From Seriola aureovittata (taxonomy: Eukaryota > Chordata > Actinopteri > Carangiformes > Carangidae), in contig NC_079369.1 in the NCBI RefSeq assembly GCF_021018895.1, forward strand, positions 7,042,694-7,106,693: a stretch of 64,000 nt of DNA, in the 5' to 3' direction. The notes below the pieces were generated by a model, which saw only the letters and a list, made by a program, of their open reading frames with translations, made no database searches and was not told the origin of the DNA. The position numbers and the translations under genes are program-made. Shown here piece after piece: positions 12,599 to 25,800 of the stretch. Every line of letters begins with the position of its first letter. The stretch's first letter is position 1.

Positions 12599-15011
12599 TT
12601 GTTCTTATGTTTTTTAGTTATAGATGTTTTATTTAATTCCGAGTGAAATTTACCGTTTCAGTGCATTGATGTAATTTTGGACAATAAAGTTTATTGTCAA
12701 ACTGTAAAATATCCTGCTTTCATTAAATATCTTTTTATATCTGTTAGATATCTGTTTTTATATATATATACTGGCCAATATATCGATATCGGAATTTGTT
12801 TACTCCCTAATATCGGTATCGGCATTAGCCCCAAAAATTCAATATCGGCCGGCTTTGTATATTCCAAAAAGCAAAGTATTAAGAAGTCATCATGTTGGTG
12901 TCAGTAAAAAGTATATACCAGTATAGAAAAACTTTATACCCAGGTCTACACATCAAAGAGAGTGACATACATGTGCAATACACTATCAGTCTAACCCTTG
13001 TTTTAATCCTCCCTCTAGGTTCGGGGTGCCTTGGGCCGGGAGTGGGGGTCAGTGTGTCCCTTACTGCAACAACTGCTGCGACGGACGGACAGCCCCGGGG
13101 CAGTGAAAGCTCGCGTGCTGCGCTGCCTGTCATCCTGGGTGCTGCTGGACGTGCCCCTCAGCGAGAGCGAAGGCCTGGTGCACGACTGCTTCAGTGCCCT
13201 GCCTGACCCAGAGCTTTTCGACACAGCGGTAGAGGCGATAGTCAACGCCATCTCACAGCCCGACTCCCAAAGGTGTGTACTGTCATGGTTATTGCATGAA
13301 TATCATCAATAAAAACACACAAGACCCTGTAGTACTTCCACAGGTCAAATATTTGCCGGTGTGTGCTCATACTGGCATATCAACCCAAGAAAAAGGCAGA
13401 AGACGGAAGTAACGATGCTATGGCATGAAAGCTTGTTATGGTAATAACTCTAGAAATTACATTGAACAAAAATGGAGGTAGAAGAGGAGAGTGAGGAGAG
13501 GAAAAAAGAAGCATTGGCCAATAGCAGGAAACAGACAGGGTGGGCACTGGAAGGCCATTAGGGAGGGATGGAGGGAAGGAAGGAAGAAGGGATTGATATA
13601 GGGCAGGTTGACAGCCAGGGGGAGGAGAGCGGCATTTCTCGGTTGGCTGGCGTTGCTATGGCTACAGAGCTGGGGAGAGATGTCATCATGCCCTGGCTGA
13701 TTCAGACATGGCAGGCACCCATTACCCCTCCCCTAGAGAGAGGGAGAAACAGAAAGAGAGGGCGGTGGTGACGGGACGATGCAAAGAGAAGAAAGGGTGC
13801 TAAAAAAAAAAAGAAGGAGGGCAGGGAAAGGTGTGAAAGTGTGCTAGAATAAAAGACTTCATCCTCCATACCTCTGCACTGCTTCACAGACAGAGGGGTC
13901 GCATCTGTGAAGTTGCTGCTGACAAGTCAGTTTAAACACACTGAAATTATGCCGAGCAGATGGTGGGGAGACGATTAATGGCAGTGGAGTTACAGGTAGA
14001 ACGTCCTCCGCCTCAGCAAGTGTTGCTGGGCTCCTAGGACATACTATGTTAGCTACAGATGGGATTCTTCTGATTTCTTTTCTAAATCTCAATTTCTTTG
14101 GACGATGGTCCACAAAACCAATTTCTTCCCCCTTTTTTCTCTTTTTGTGTTAGCCTACTGATCACAGCCCTGTGTCATGAGCATGTTGAGCAGATCCTCC
14201 CAAAAGTCTTGTCTGTCTCATTAGTAGCGTCTCTTGAGACACATGTGGCCTCTGTTTTTGTCAGTGGCTTGTGTGATTCATGGGGTTACATTTGAGTAGC
14301 TATATTGTTTTGTTTCTTGTGTCTGTGTCTGGAAGCTAGAAGGACAACAAATGAATCTGTTAGAAGACCAGGCATAAGGTCTTTTTCCCCCATCCTCTCG
14401 AGGAAGTAATTTTTCCATCTGTGGATTTTGCTTTGTTTATCTTATCTATTTTATCTTTTCTGCCTGTTTCTTTGAGCTCTTCTTTTCCCCCATCTCTCCT
14501 CTCACCATCAGTACTAAGCCCTCCTCCCTGTCTCTTGTTCTCTCCCTCTGTTTAAACACATTACAGTCAACTCATTTTGGGGGATGCTATTGGTCCAGCT
14601 GCATCCTGTTGCCAGGCAACCCATTTCCCCTGTCTCGGAGTGTTGCAGTAATTGCAGAGGGGATCAGAGGTGGGGGAGGGGGAGGGAATAAAGGAGGAGT
14701 CAGGAAGGAGGCAGAATGTGTATAAAGGCAGGGCAGGGAGCGTAAGGGGAGAGGACGGACAGATATGAGGTAGAGAAGAGGAGGCTGCAGCAGACACTCT
14801 CAGAGGAACCTCCAGAATGTCATCTCTTATGAGGGAAATGGGAAAACATACAAATCCATTATACCCTTTTAATCGCTTCACATACACACCAAGTCCTCTT
14901 TTCTTGAGCTAAGAGTGCATGACCTGCATTTGCAAAGCACCTTGTTAAAAATGAATGATCTTCTGAGTGCATGAGTGCAGTCTGCCATTCACATGAACAC
15001 ACACGTGCACA

Positions 15012-15074
<63 letters not shown>

Positions 15075-18000
15075 TCACTCACTCAGAGTAAAGTGCAGTG
15101 GGTCCCTGCGCTGCTCTCTCACAGTTACTCAGACAGCCAAACACAGAGATGTAGGCCAGTACACACACAGGTACGGGGTTATTAGATGGAGGCCAGATTC
15201 ATACACATCACATTGCACAGCGGGTGGAGCTCTCTCCAAAGAAGGCTGAATCAGCGAGTTTGCTGAGAAGGGGACTCTTCTTCATAACGCAGGACCATAG
15301 ATCCAGGTCCTCAGCTCATAAGAGGGCCTTAGGGAAATTATAATAATAAATGCTTCTCGGGACAGTGGTAAGAGATGCATTTAGCCTGCAGAGCTGAGGA
15401 TGCATATCAGTGTTGCTGGCTACTTTTTTAGTTTGGCTACTGCTGTTCTATATAGGATTACATTAATAATGAAACAATTAGTTGATTAATCAGTGGACAG
15501 AAAATTAATCAACAGTTTTATTTGAATAATTGTTTATTTCCTAATCAGAAGTACTTTTTTTTTTTCCTTCACAATTTCTTGACATTTCATGGATTAAATG
15601 TTTAGTTGATAAATTGACAAAGCAATCGCCTGATGAATTGATAATTGAAATCACAGCAGTTGCAGCCCTAGATTAGAACCTTCAAGAAAAACCTGAGTTA
15701 GTTTTTTAGGTTGAGTTCAGTTTTTTTCTCCAAATACTGTTAAAGTCACGCAACCTTGCTGTGTCATTGATGAATATCAATCGACCTGGACCCATGTCCT
15801 TACTCATGCTCTCATGAAAGATGAAGCACTGCCTGCATACCACAAACCCCCCCGGGGACTGTCACACACGTAATATGGTTTACATTTCCAGCATTCGCAC
15901 ATGCACATAATCTCCTCAGGCGCACATACGCGCATGCTCTTCATCTACAAATGTCACCCCTTCACTGGCTGTCATTAAGGATGACAGGAGGATGTTGTCT
16001 GGTGTTGTCACATGAGCAGATCTGAGGTGTGTGTGTGTGTGTGGGGGGGGGGTGGGGGTGTGTTTTAGCTGGAGTTATGGAATTATGGATGGCTGAGACA
16101 GCAGGAAGAAGACGGTATAATAACTGACAGCAGCACAGCTCTGAGCAGGAGCTTTGAATAGATTTTCTGGTTCCCTGGTAGATGTGTGGGTTTTTAGGGG
16201 TGGGTGTGCTGGATCAGAGGTTGGACTGACTTGGACTGAGATTTGATTTGAAATAAACACTTGTCTTGAGAAGGAGCAATAAATACATCAACCTAGCTGT
16301 GAGCGGTGTGAGTCAATTTGTATTCACCAGGCGAGGCTGGCTGTGCATGAGATGTTCTTCTCCCTTGCACAGGACTGTGTCTGGTATTAACTCAATTTCT
16401 TGAAATGAACCAGACTCTTAGCTGTTAATGCTGATGTTTTTCTGTCTGTGTTTGTGTGTTCATGTTGTAGATATGTGAACACTTTGCTTAAACTGGTTCC
16501 TCAAGTGCTGGCCCTCCAGGAGCAGCTCAGAGAGGCTGTTCAGAATGGAGACATGGAGACCTGCCATGGTATCTGCCGGATCGCTGTCACACTAGGAGAG
16601 AACCACTCCAGGTATGTGAAAAAATTTTTTTTCACCTTTTCTCTAATTCAATTATATTGAAAGCAACACCTATAAAGTTTGTTTTTGCCCATACAATAGC
16701 AAAACACAAATCTCAGTTTTTAAACAACTCTCAACAAAATGGGCGACCATATAAGAGAAACAATATTCTGTCCAGTGTCTGAGTGTGGAGTCTGTACTTC
16801 TGCCATGTCTCCTCTTTTTGTGTTGTTGTGAGAGAGAAAGGTGCGAGTTTACCTGTGTACCAACTGTATCAGACAGCTGTTGAATTCACCTCTTTTTCTA
16901 GGACTCTGTTGGAGCAGGTGGATCACTGGCAGAGCTTCCTGGCTTTAGTCAACATGATCATGTTTTGTACGGGCATCCCAGGCCACTACCCGGTCAATGA
17001 GACCACCAGCTCCCTCACACTCACCTTCTGGTACACACTACAAGTAAGGAATGTTCAAATCTAATCTCATTGTCTACTGTAACTTAATTTTAAAGTAATG
17101 TTATGATAGTTGGACAAATAAAGGGTCATTGCACATTTTCTAACTGGCATGATTTACACACATAAAACCCGACTACAAAATGAGCTTAGTTTAGCTTAGC
17201 TTTGATTTTTGAGTTACTCTCAATGTCCATGGCATGGCTCAATAAGCACTTGCTTGAAACATTCATCTGTCGTTAGACTGTATAAACACGTTAAGATGAA
17301 CTCTCTCTGAACATCCTGATGGTATAAATGTGCAACTTGCTGGGGTCTGGCCTTTGTCTGCAATTTGCAAATTACTAAATGGTAATTATTCCATTTAGTA
17401 ATTTGCAATTACTAAATTTGCAAATTACATCTGCTTTTTGTCTTATGTGTTATCCAACATAATCAATTTCTTGGTTTATGTAAGCTGGTAATTTGTAGAC
17501 AGAGACTTTAAGTTAGTGTGTTGTTGTTTTCTAATAGTGTCTGTTAGAAGCCTCTGTGTGGGAAACGCTGCATGCCAGAACAGATGTTTTTGGTCCATTA
17601 AGTGCATATATAATTTTTTTTCCAGACCCAAAACAAATTCTTCTTGTCCTTGATTCTTGTCCTCCCTCCTCAGGATGAAATCATGTCGTTTGAGTCGGAT
17701 AAGCAGGCAGTGTATCTGCAGGTCTACCGACCAGTGTATTTCCAGTTGGTGGATGTTCTGCTGCACAAAGCCCAGTTCCCGTCTGACCAAGAGTATGCAT
17801 CCTGGTCCTCAGATGAGAAAGAGCAGTTCAGGATCTACAGGTGTGTGTATTTTTGTTTGTATGCATTTGTATTCCTTACTCTGCTTCTGTGTGTCGTACA
17901 TGCCTATTTCTGCTGCGCACTGTTGTGTGCAAGTGTTTCACTGACAGCCTGAGTGTTTCAGAAATTATTCACTGACAGGATGATTGGTCAGCAAATGAGT

Positions 18001-19716
18001 GTGTTTTTCTCTAATAGACTCTCACTGGACTGGCAGCTGAGAGGGCAGAACCTGTCCGGCAAATAGATTAACAGATCAGGTTTCAACATCGCTTGCCCTT
18101 AAAATGTCTGTTTGTGCATGTCTGTCCTCCAGGGTGGATATCTCAGACACACTCATGTACGTGTATGAGATGCTAGGAGCAGAGCTGCTGAGTAACCTGT
18201 ATGATAAACTAGGAAGACTGTTGACTAATGCAGAGCAGCCCACGTCGTGGCAGGTGGGTGAGACATACACACATAGATGAGCAAAGAGATATTTTGAACT
18301 ATTTTCTGTCTCTACTAGTGTCGCACAGAAGCCAGTGCTAAATATGTGTCACACTAGATTTCATAAACCAGTTTTTGAAGAGTAGTGCATTGTTTTTTAT
18401 TTTTCATTTTATTATACTTATGTTGTCATGCACAAAGTCCACATACTCCAAGATAAACCTAAAGAACAGTTGAAAGAAAGTTAAAATGTGTATTTACAGG
18501 ACTTAAACTACTTGAAACGTTTTTTCAAGTTGATTTTTGAGTTATTCTCACTGTCCATGCTTAACCTTTTTTTATTCATACCTCAAGCTTTTGTACTTGC
18601 TTTTTTATTGTCATCTCGCGCTCACAAATACACTGATTGTATTCCCCTCCTCCAGCACACAGAAGCTTTGCTGTACGGCTTCCAGTCCATAGCAGAGACG
18701 ATAGATGTGAATTACTCTGACGTCATCCCAGGCTTGATAGGACTCATCCCCAGAATCAATATCAACAATGTCCAGTTAGCGGACACAGTGATGTTCACAA
18801 TAGGTGAGACAAATACCGGTGGTATCATGATGGTTAAAACAAATTAAATGTCATTTAAATGTGCAGAAAAAAAACAATGCTTCTCATTCAGTATCTGAAC
18901 TGTATTTGAACTCCCTATAGGTGCTCTGGCTGAATGGTTAGCAGACCACCCAGTGATGCTCAGCAGTGTCTTGCCCTTGGTGCTACAGGCTTTAGGAAAC
19001 CCAGACCTCTCTGTTTCCTCTGTCTCTACACTCAAGAAAATTTGTAGGGAATGCAAATATGACCTGCCACCCTACGCAACCAACATAGTAGCTGTCTCTC
19101 AGGTATGTGTGTCTACATCAAGTGCAAGAGCCAATAATATTTTCTTCTTACTTTTAAGGGCTATAGTGCTGCAGATTTTTGTAATCTTCCTGCTTTCCAG
19201 AAATAACATTTACTCTTTGAAATCACTTCAACTGTATTATTTTGAAGTCACTTTTCCTTGTACTTTCAAAATAATAGAACCATCACTCTGACTCTTTTTT
19301 TCCTCAAGGAGGTGCTTATAAAGCAGATCCACAAGGTCAGTGTTTGTCCTCTCGCTTTATGTTTTGGCAATCAGTTCAAGAAGTGGCATTTAAATAAGGA
19401 ATGCTGTTAACATTTTTTTTAACTTGCTTGCAGAATGACATGTCATGTGTTATGAAAAATCTGTTTGTGCTGTCTGTACAGTATAAAACTCTTGAATGAC
19501 TCTTAAGCTGTCATGGTTGAAATCAAACAAAAACCTGTGATCATCTCTTCCTGCAGACAAGTCAGTGCATGTGGCTGATGCAGGCTCTGGGCTTCCTGCT
19601 CTCTGCTCTCCCTGTGGAAGACATCTTAAGAAACCTTCACTCTCTCATCACCCCATACATTCAGCAACTGGAGAAGCTAGCAGATGAGACGGTGTGTACA
19701 CAAACCAATGTGTAAC

Positions 19717-19768
<52 letters not shown>

Positions 19769-22327
19769 GAGCAGGCACAGTTGGACTCTGGCCAATAGGA
19801 ACAGGCCTTGTGTCTGTGTGGTGTCACTGCAGTGGAACATTTCTCTGTGGGACCAGATTGGATTTGACCCTGCACCATGGGCTAGTGACTCACATGGAAG
19901 CAGCAAAAAAACACTTTCTCTCCCTCATGCAAACACACATACACCACAGCAAGACGAATTCAGAAAATGAAAAAGTGTCTACACACACAAACTGACAGTA
20001 GGTCGCGCTTTTACGTTTTCATGCACACGGTCACGCAAAAGAAAATTCTTTAGCCTACTTAAACATCAGGTCTAATGGAGGCTGGATGTTGTGACTGTCA
20101 CGCTGGATAGTACAAACATGGAGTCGTGCTTATCTAAAAATACACAGTTTGATATCTACTGGATGTGGAGCGAAGTAGATTTTCTCCTGATCCCTTGTTC
20201 TACACTCGGTAAAGACCTCGGGTGGGGTGAAGAGAGACGTCATCTTAGATGAAGCTTTTCATTTCTCTCTGTGTCTATCTCTGTCCCGGTCTCACCACTC
20301 ACTCTCTACACAGCACACACACACACACACACACACACTTACACACTGTCACACACTGTCACATCCATCCTTTCCGACTTCCTTCCCCTCTTATTGTTTT
20401 CTGTCTAGCTTTTTGATGTATCGGCATTACATCAGACTAAGAAATCAGGTGCTGTGTCGGGAGCTGGACAAATAGTGGCACCTAGTGGGGACGCCTTCAG
20501 GTTACATTACATCAGGGATGAATGACCATGATGTCTGACAGGGCTGACAGCAAAAGCTGATGGAGTCACTCTGATGAGGAAGTCGAGCATAATGTGCTCA
20601 CACACTGCTGTTGTTGTAGGATGACTGCTGTATAGTAAAAGTAGCAGGGAGGTAGAGATGAGAGATGTGGCGGTTCAAGGGTGTGGCAGCCACATCTTTG
20701 GCCTATTCGTAGTCTTTTGGCTCCATTACATCACCATGGAGACAGAGCAATGATTAAGTACCGCTAGTGAAACTATAATTAATGATTTTACCTGGGGGGA
20801 GGTGTGTGTGAGTGTAAATGCAGATGTCAGTGAGAAAACTGGTAAGAAAACAAGCCATTACCTTCTCTCTGTCAAACTGCTGAATGTGTTTTAACTTGGA
20901 TTCAAATTAATTCTTATTTATCAAATAGTCATTTGTTGATTAACTACTGTATTATTAAGTAGTAATGACAAATGCCCTAAATTATGCCTTAAAATTTCTC
21001 TTAAGTTGCCTCAGAATGACCCAAAGTATTGAGTGTATCTGGCTAAATGGCTAAAATAATTTGTTACCAAAACTGTTATTGATAAATGCTCACTTTATTG
21101 CATCACATTTAACATCTTCTTTAGCTGATATAGATATTCCATCCATCATTTTCAAAAGTGCTTATCCTGCTCAGGAGTAAAATTCTGGTAGCATGTCTAG
21201 CCTTAAAGGTTTGTTTATCTTCTTGAATATTGTAGCAGTTATTTCTCAAGGCAGAAACTAATGCACTAAATGAGCCAGATGGACAGCGGGTTTAGGTTGT
21301 ATACCAGCCAGCTGAAATAATTTATTTGTTTTTTTCTTTTGTTGTTTTCTTCTTTCAGCCTAATCCCTCCAATAAATTGGCAATCATCCACATATTGGGG
21401 CTGCTGTCCAACCTGTTCACAACACTCGACATCAGCAAGCAGGATGACGAGTCAGCGGACGGCTCAGCACCACCTGTCAAAACAGCCCCACCCCCACCTG
21501 GACCAAACCCAGTGAGCCACCACACACACATACACACACACACATCGTCAGTCTCATGAGCAGGGTTGGGCAATTTAACAAGTACACTGACCATAAGTGA
21601 TAGGCTGAATCTATGGGTGAGAGACATTGGCCAATATAAACTTAAAATATATTCCATTGTAATGTAGTACACAGCAGTTTTATAGTTACAGTGGGTCACA
21701 TGGTGCTTGCAGCCATATGAGTTATTTTCCTCTCACCCCCATCCCCTTGCTGCCTCAACCACTGAATACACCGGCTATCGTTGGTTGAATTAGTGAGGGT
21801 GGCCAACAGGAAAATTGTGCCCTGTCACTCAACCATAGTCATTGGTAATTCTGCTAATAGGCATGCACCCATGCATAAATGCTAATCTCTAATTCTACAT
21901 CTTGTTTATTACTTTGCTTTCTGTTCATTTTATCAAAGTTTAATGAAGTTTGTATGTGTGTGTCAGGTGGTGGTGGTTTTGCAGCAGGTGTTTGCTCTCA
22001 TACAGACGGTACTCAGCAAGTGGCTCAATGATTCGCAAGTTGTAGAGGTAAGTTGTCAACATGTGCACCCAGATACAGTCAAACCTCTGCTTTTGTAGAA
22101 CATGGTCCATGAATAACACGGAGATGTGATGACATTTCAGTGAAGCTGATCTCATGTTGTTCCTCAGGCGGTGTGCGCAATCTTTGAGAAGTCGGTGAAG
22201 ACTCTGCTCCATGAGTTTGCTCCCATGGTGTCTCAGCTAAGTGAGATGCTTGGGCAGATGTACAGTACAATTCCCCAGGCCTCAGCCCTTGACCTCACAC
22301 GACAGGTATACGCTCATTTATGTGCAT

Positions 22328-22378
<51 letters not shown>

Positions 22379-22791
22379 CTATGTATTTACATGCTGAGAT
22401 CTTAGAGCTTTGTGAGAAAGGGGTGTGTATGCACTAATAAGCTACGCACCAAGGAGTCCAGGATTTATGAGTATACAGTTTGTGTTTGATGACTAGATTC
22501 TCAAGCAGCAATTGTTTGACCAGGTACGACTAAAACTCATTAAAAAAGGAAATTAGTCTTTCAATTTAAAGTTATACAATTCAGAAATAAATGTTTTTCT
22601 CTACCCAGTTGATATTAATTCAACCAAAGTACTCATTGCAATTTGTTTATCATAGTCAAATAGTAACAAATAATAAATTATGTTATCTTATTATATTATG
22701 GGTTCTTCACTCCTCAGAGTTATATACACCTACTGATAGGTTTGAGATTGCACCTGCATAGTCTGATTATTTTTGTCTTTCTGCAGTAACC

Positions 22792-22832
<41 letters not shown>

Positions 22833-25800
22833 GTCATGGCAACACAAAAGGAATTTGGTTTCTTTGACCAAGGTGAGAGAAATCCAATTAGCAGAGGTGG
22901 ATTTCTGCTCGAGAAACCAGATTTCTTGGCCATTTATATGAATTTTTAAATGTGTACGACAATAACCTCAGGCAGGAAAAGTGACACTGTGGCAGCAGTG
23001 TGAAGGGATGAAAGACCATTACTCATTGCATTTGGATCTTTGTACCCAAACTAATTAACGCCAAGTCCAACTGTAACTGAAAATAACACTTAAATAAATA
23101 AATATTTATAAGGGGGTAGGTTATTTTTAAAATTCAGATACATTTTCATAGTAAAAAGAAAACTGTGCTCTTATTATAGAGCTTATTTACTCACTGCACC
23201 AGGCTGCAATGTCAAATGTCACCAATAACACGTTAGTCTTGGTTCTGAAATATGGCCTGGAGAAGGGGAGAAGTCTTAATATTAACCAGCTGTAAGTAAA
23301 CACAGTTCTTTCAGTAATCAGGTTACTGCATTCTCTGATTTCCTGCTGCAGCCTGTAATAACCTGGTATCTTTGTGCAAGTAAACATAGTGAGTGTCTGA
23401 TTTGAAGTCCTGCTGTTTCAGATGGTGCATATCTTTGCCAGTGAGACAGACCACTTCCCACCCATCAAGGCTCTGTTTGAGCTGGTTACCTCGGTAACAC
23501 TGTCCATCTTCCAGCAAGGTAGGGGGTCCAGCAGGGGCGCGACTGTGAATACTGTGAACTGTTTCTGTTCAAATCAGTGGTAGAACTTTGAAAGCTTCTG
23601 ATCATATTTGATTTCCCGGGTTTGAAAATCATAACTTTGTGTAGCGGGAGGGGAAAGAGTGACATTGTAAACAAATTTGTGAAAATAAAAGAAAACAAAT
23701 TTGTTTCATAGTTTTTGTATATTATGGTGACATATGCCCCAAATTCCTGATGTGCTGCTACATTTCTAGACAATGAAACAGCTCACCCTGGAGGCCGTAA
23801 ATAGGAAAATGACAAAAGGTTAGAGGTCACTGGACTCTGCTGTCACAGTCAACCTTTAAACGTTTGCTCTCATTACTCATTAATGTAAGTGGAAACACAA
23901 AGTGGTCTGTCTGCTCGATGCATTGAAAAGACTCAAATGATGTTTTTATCAGTGCAGACTGCTGTTGCCACCGATCATTGATTAGATGATTTTAAGCTCA
24001 TTGAAGTGCTTGCTTTAAACTTATACAAATAACATGTTGCAATGTTTTCTATATTGAGCAGTTTAGTCTTTGCTTATTCCATTTTTTAAATTCATTTATT
24101 TATTTTTTTACATTCATGAAGTTGTGGATGAATTTAATGTGTTTGGGCTGCATGAAAATGACTTTCATCCTCATGTGCGTGACCCCGGGGCCAGACTAAT
24201 GTTCTGATTTTCACTCAACGTAAGATGGACATCAAGGAGATGATAATTAAATTCACTACACTTGGTCTAGAGTACTTGTATCAGGACTGTCTGCCGCTCC
24301 CCCTCCCTTTGTGTTGTCCCTTTTTTCCTCTCTTCCTTTCCTGCTTTGAATGGTTAAGTAATGGCTGCCTCTCCTCCTGCCTCTAAACTCTTTCTTTTCT
24401 GAGCAGGTTCCTCTCAGTAGACAGTATCAGTACAGGATACAGTCACAGCACAGAGACCACTAGCTTATTCAGCCGGCTGACATATAGCATAGCAGGGCAG
24501 GTCAGCTCAATACGGCTGCAGCCACTGCTGTGCTAGGATTAGAGTCGGGCTCCTCATCACAGCCCTCTGAATAAGCCCTGTATTTCTTCAAGGAGTGTGT
24601 GGATGAGGGCCGGAGGGGGGTATTGAGCAGGAAACTTGTTTGGAGTCTGGGAACATCTAAAGCTGGGCGCTCACTACAGACGTTTGTTCTGTTTTATTAC
24701 AAGTTTGCTGTTGGAGTACCTCCAACATCAATCTTAAGCCATCGGAGTAAACCATGTTTGAAAGTCAGGAATCTCGATGTGGATTCTTCAGTCAAGAAGC
24801 CTCTACAGGAATTGTGTGTTTAATTTTGTCATCATTTGTAATCTGTCACATTTTAAAAAGTCCTGTAGTCTGTGTCCAGCATAAGGGAGGTAGTGATATC
24901 AGAACCTTTCCTGATCTTTGAGAGTGATTCAAACTGATGGCTATGGGTTCACCTTTGAAGCAAAGGGGATTTTATCGACCAGTTCTGAATGAACCCTTGA
25001 TGATCACCTCTCTCCCTGAGGCACTTACTTAAATCTCAGAGGAAATGTTTTGATTGTTGTTTGATCACAATGATTCCAGCAGTGTCTCATGGGAGAGAGG
25101 TGAAACGGGATTGATTCAGGTTTGGTGCCCCTTTTCCTCCAAACTGTAACAGTAACAGAGGTGCCTCCTGGGTTCCCACTCCAAACCCACTTTTGTTTCT
25201 TTAGGTTTGTTCTTTTTCTCTCGTTACTTCTTTTTTTTTCTCTCCAAACAGACCCATGTCTTTGTCTTCTGCCTGTTTTTTGTTTTTGGTTGGTCTGTTC
25301 TTTCAAGACTCTGCCAAAGCTTCATATGCCCCCCCCCTCCTTCTACCCCTTTGTTCCTTATTCACCTGTGAATTATTTCAATGAAATATTTTTGAGTTCT
25401 CTTTTATTTCCACATGACTGTTGAATCTATTCAGTTGCTGTTTGTATATTATTCTTATTCTCTTATGATTTCTTAAGTTTCATCTTTATTATATTTTAGG
25501 ACCCAGGGATCATCCTGATATTGTTGATTCATTTATGCAACTCCAAGCTCAGGTGTGTTTTTGGTTTCTTATTTCATTCACTTTGGGTTTCTCTCTCTCC
25601 TTTTCTAATTTCTCCCTGTTTCTCTGTCCTCTTCTCCTTCTCTATATCTCTTTCTGTTCTTTGTTACTGGGCCCTAAGGTGTCCCATCACATAGGCGAGG
25701 CAGTGGAATGAAACATGAGGGAAATGTTTGAAAAAGAGATGTCTGTCTCTCCTCAAACACTTTTGATTCTAACAGTCACCTCGCCACACAAACATAGTAC

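Larger units (their letters stand above)
13273..16470 (+). other. ipo13 intron 4 (3.2 kb)
   Basis: The intron contains a purine-rich block around 13440-13830, a long CA tract (15011-15072), a decayed GGGCTGCAACT-type repeat (15465-15680, minus orientation) and a GT/G-run at about 16027-16060. No coding sequence was supported. Confidence 0.65.
19692..21358 (+). other. ipo13 intron 12 (1.7 kb)
   Basis: The intron holds two CA tracts (19720-19768 and 20314-20339) and no supported coding or RNA gene. Confidence 0.65.

Noticed and set aside
14859..15249. Cys/Val- and Thr/His-repeat frames
   Set aside because: They are translations of a CA microsatellite, as are similar frames at 19648-19995, 22171-22437, 35483-35879, 38531-38967 and 55041-55406 outside their true exons.
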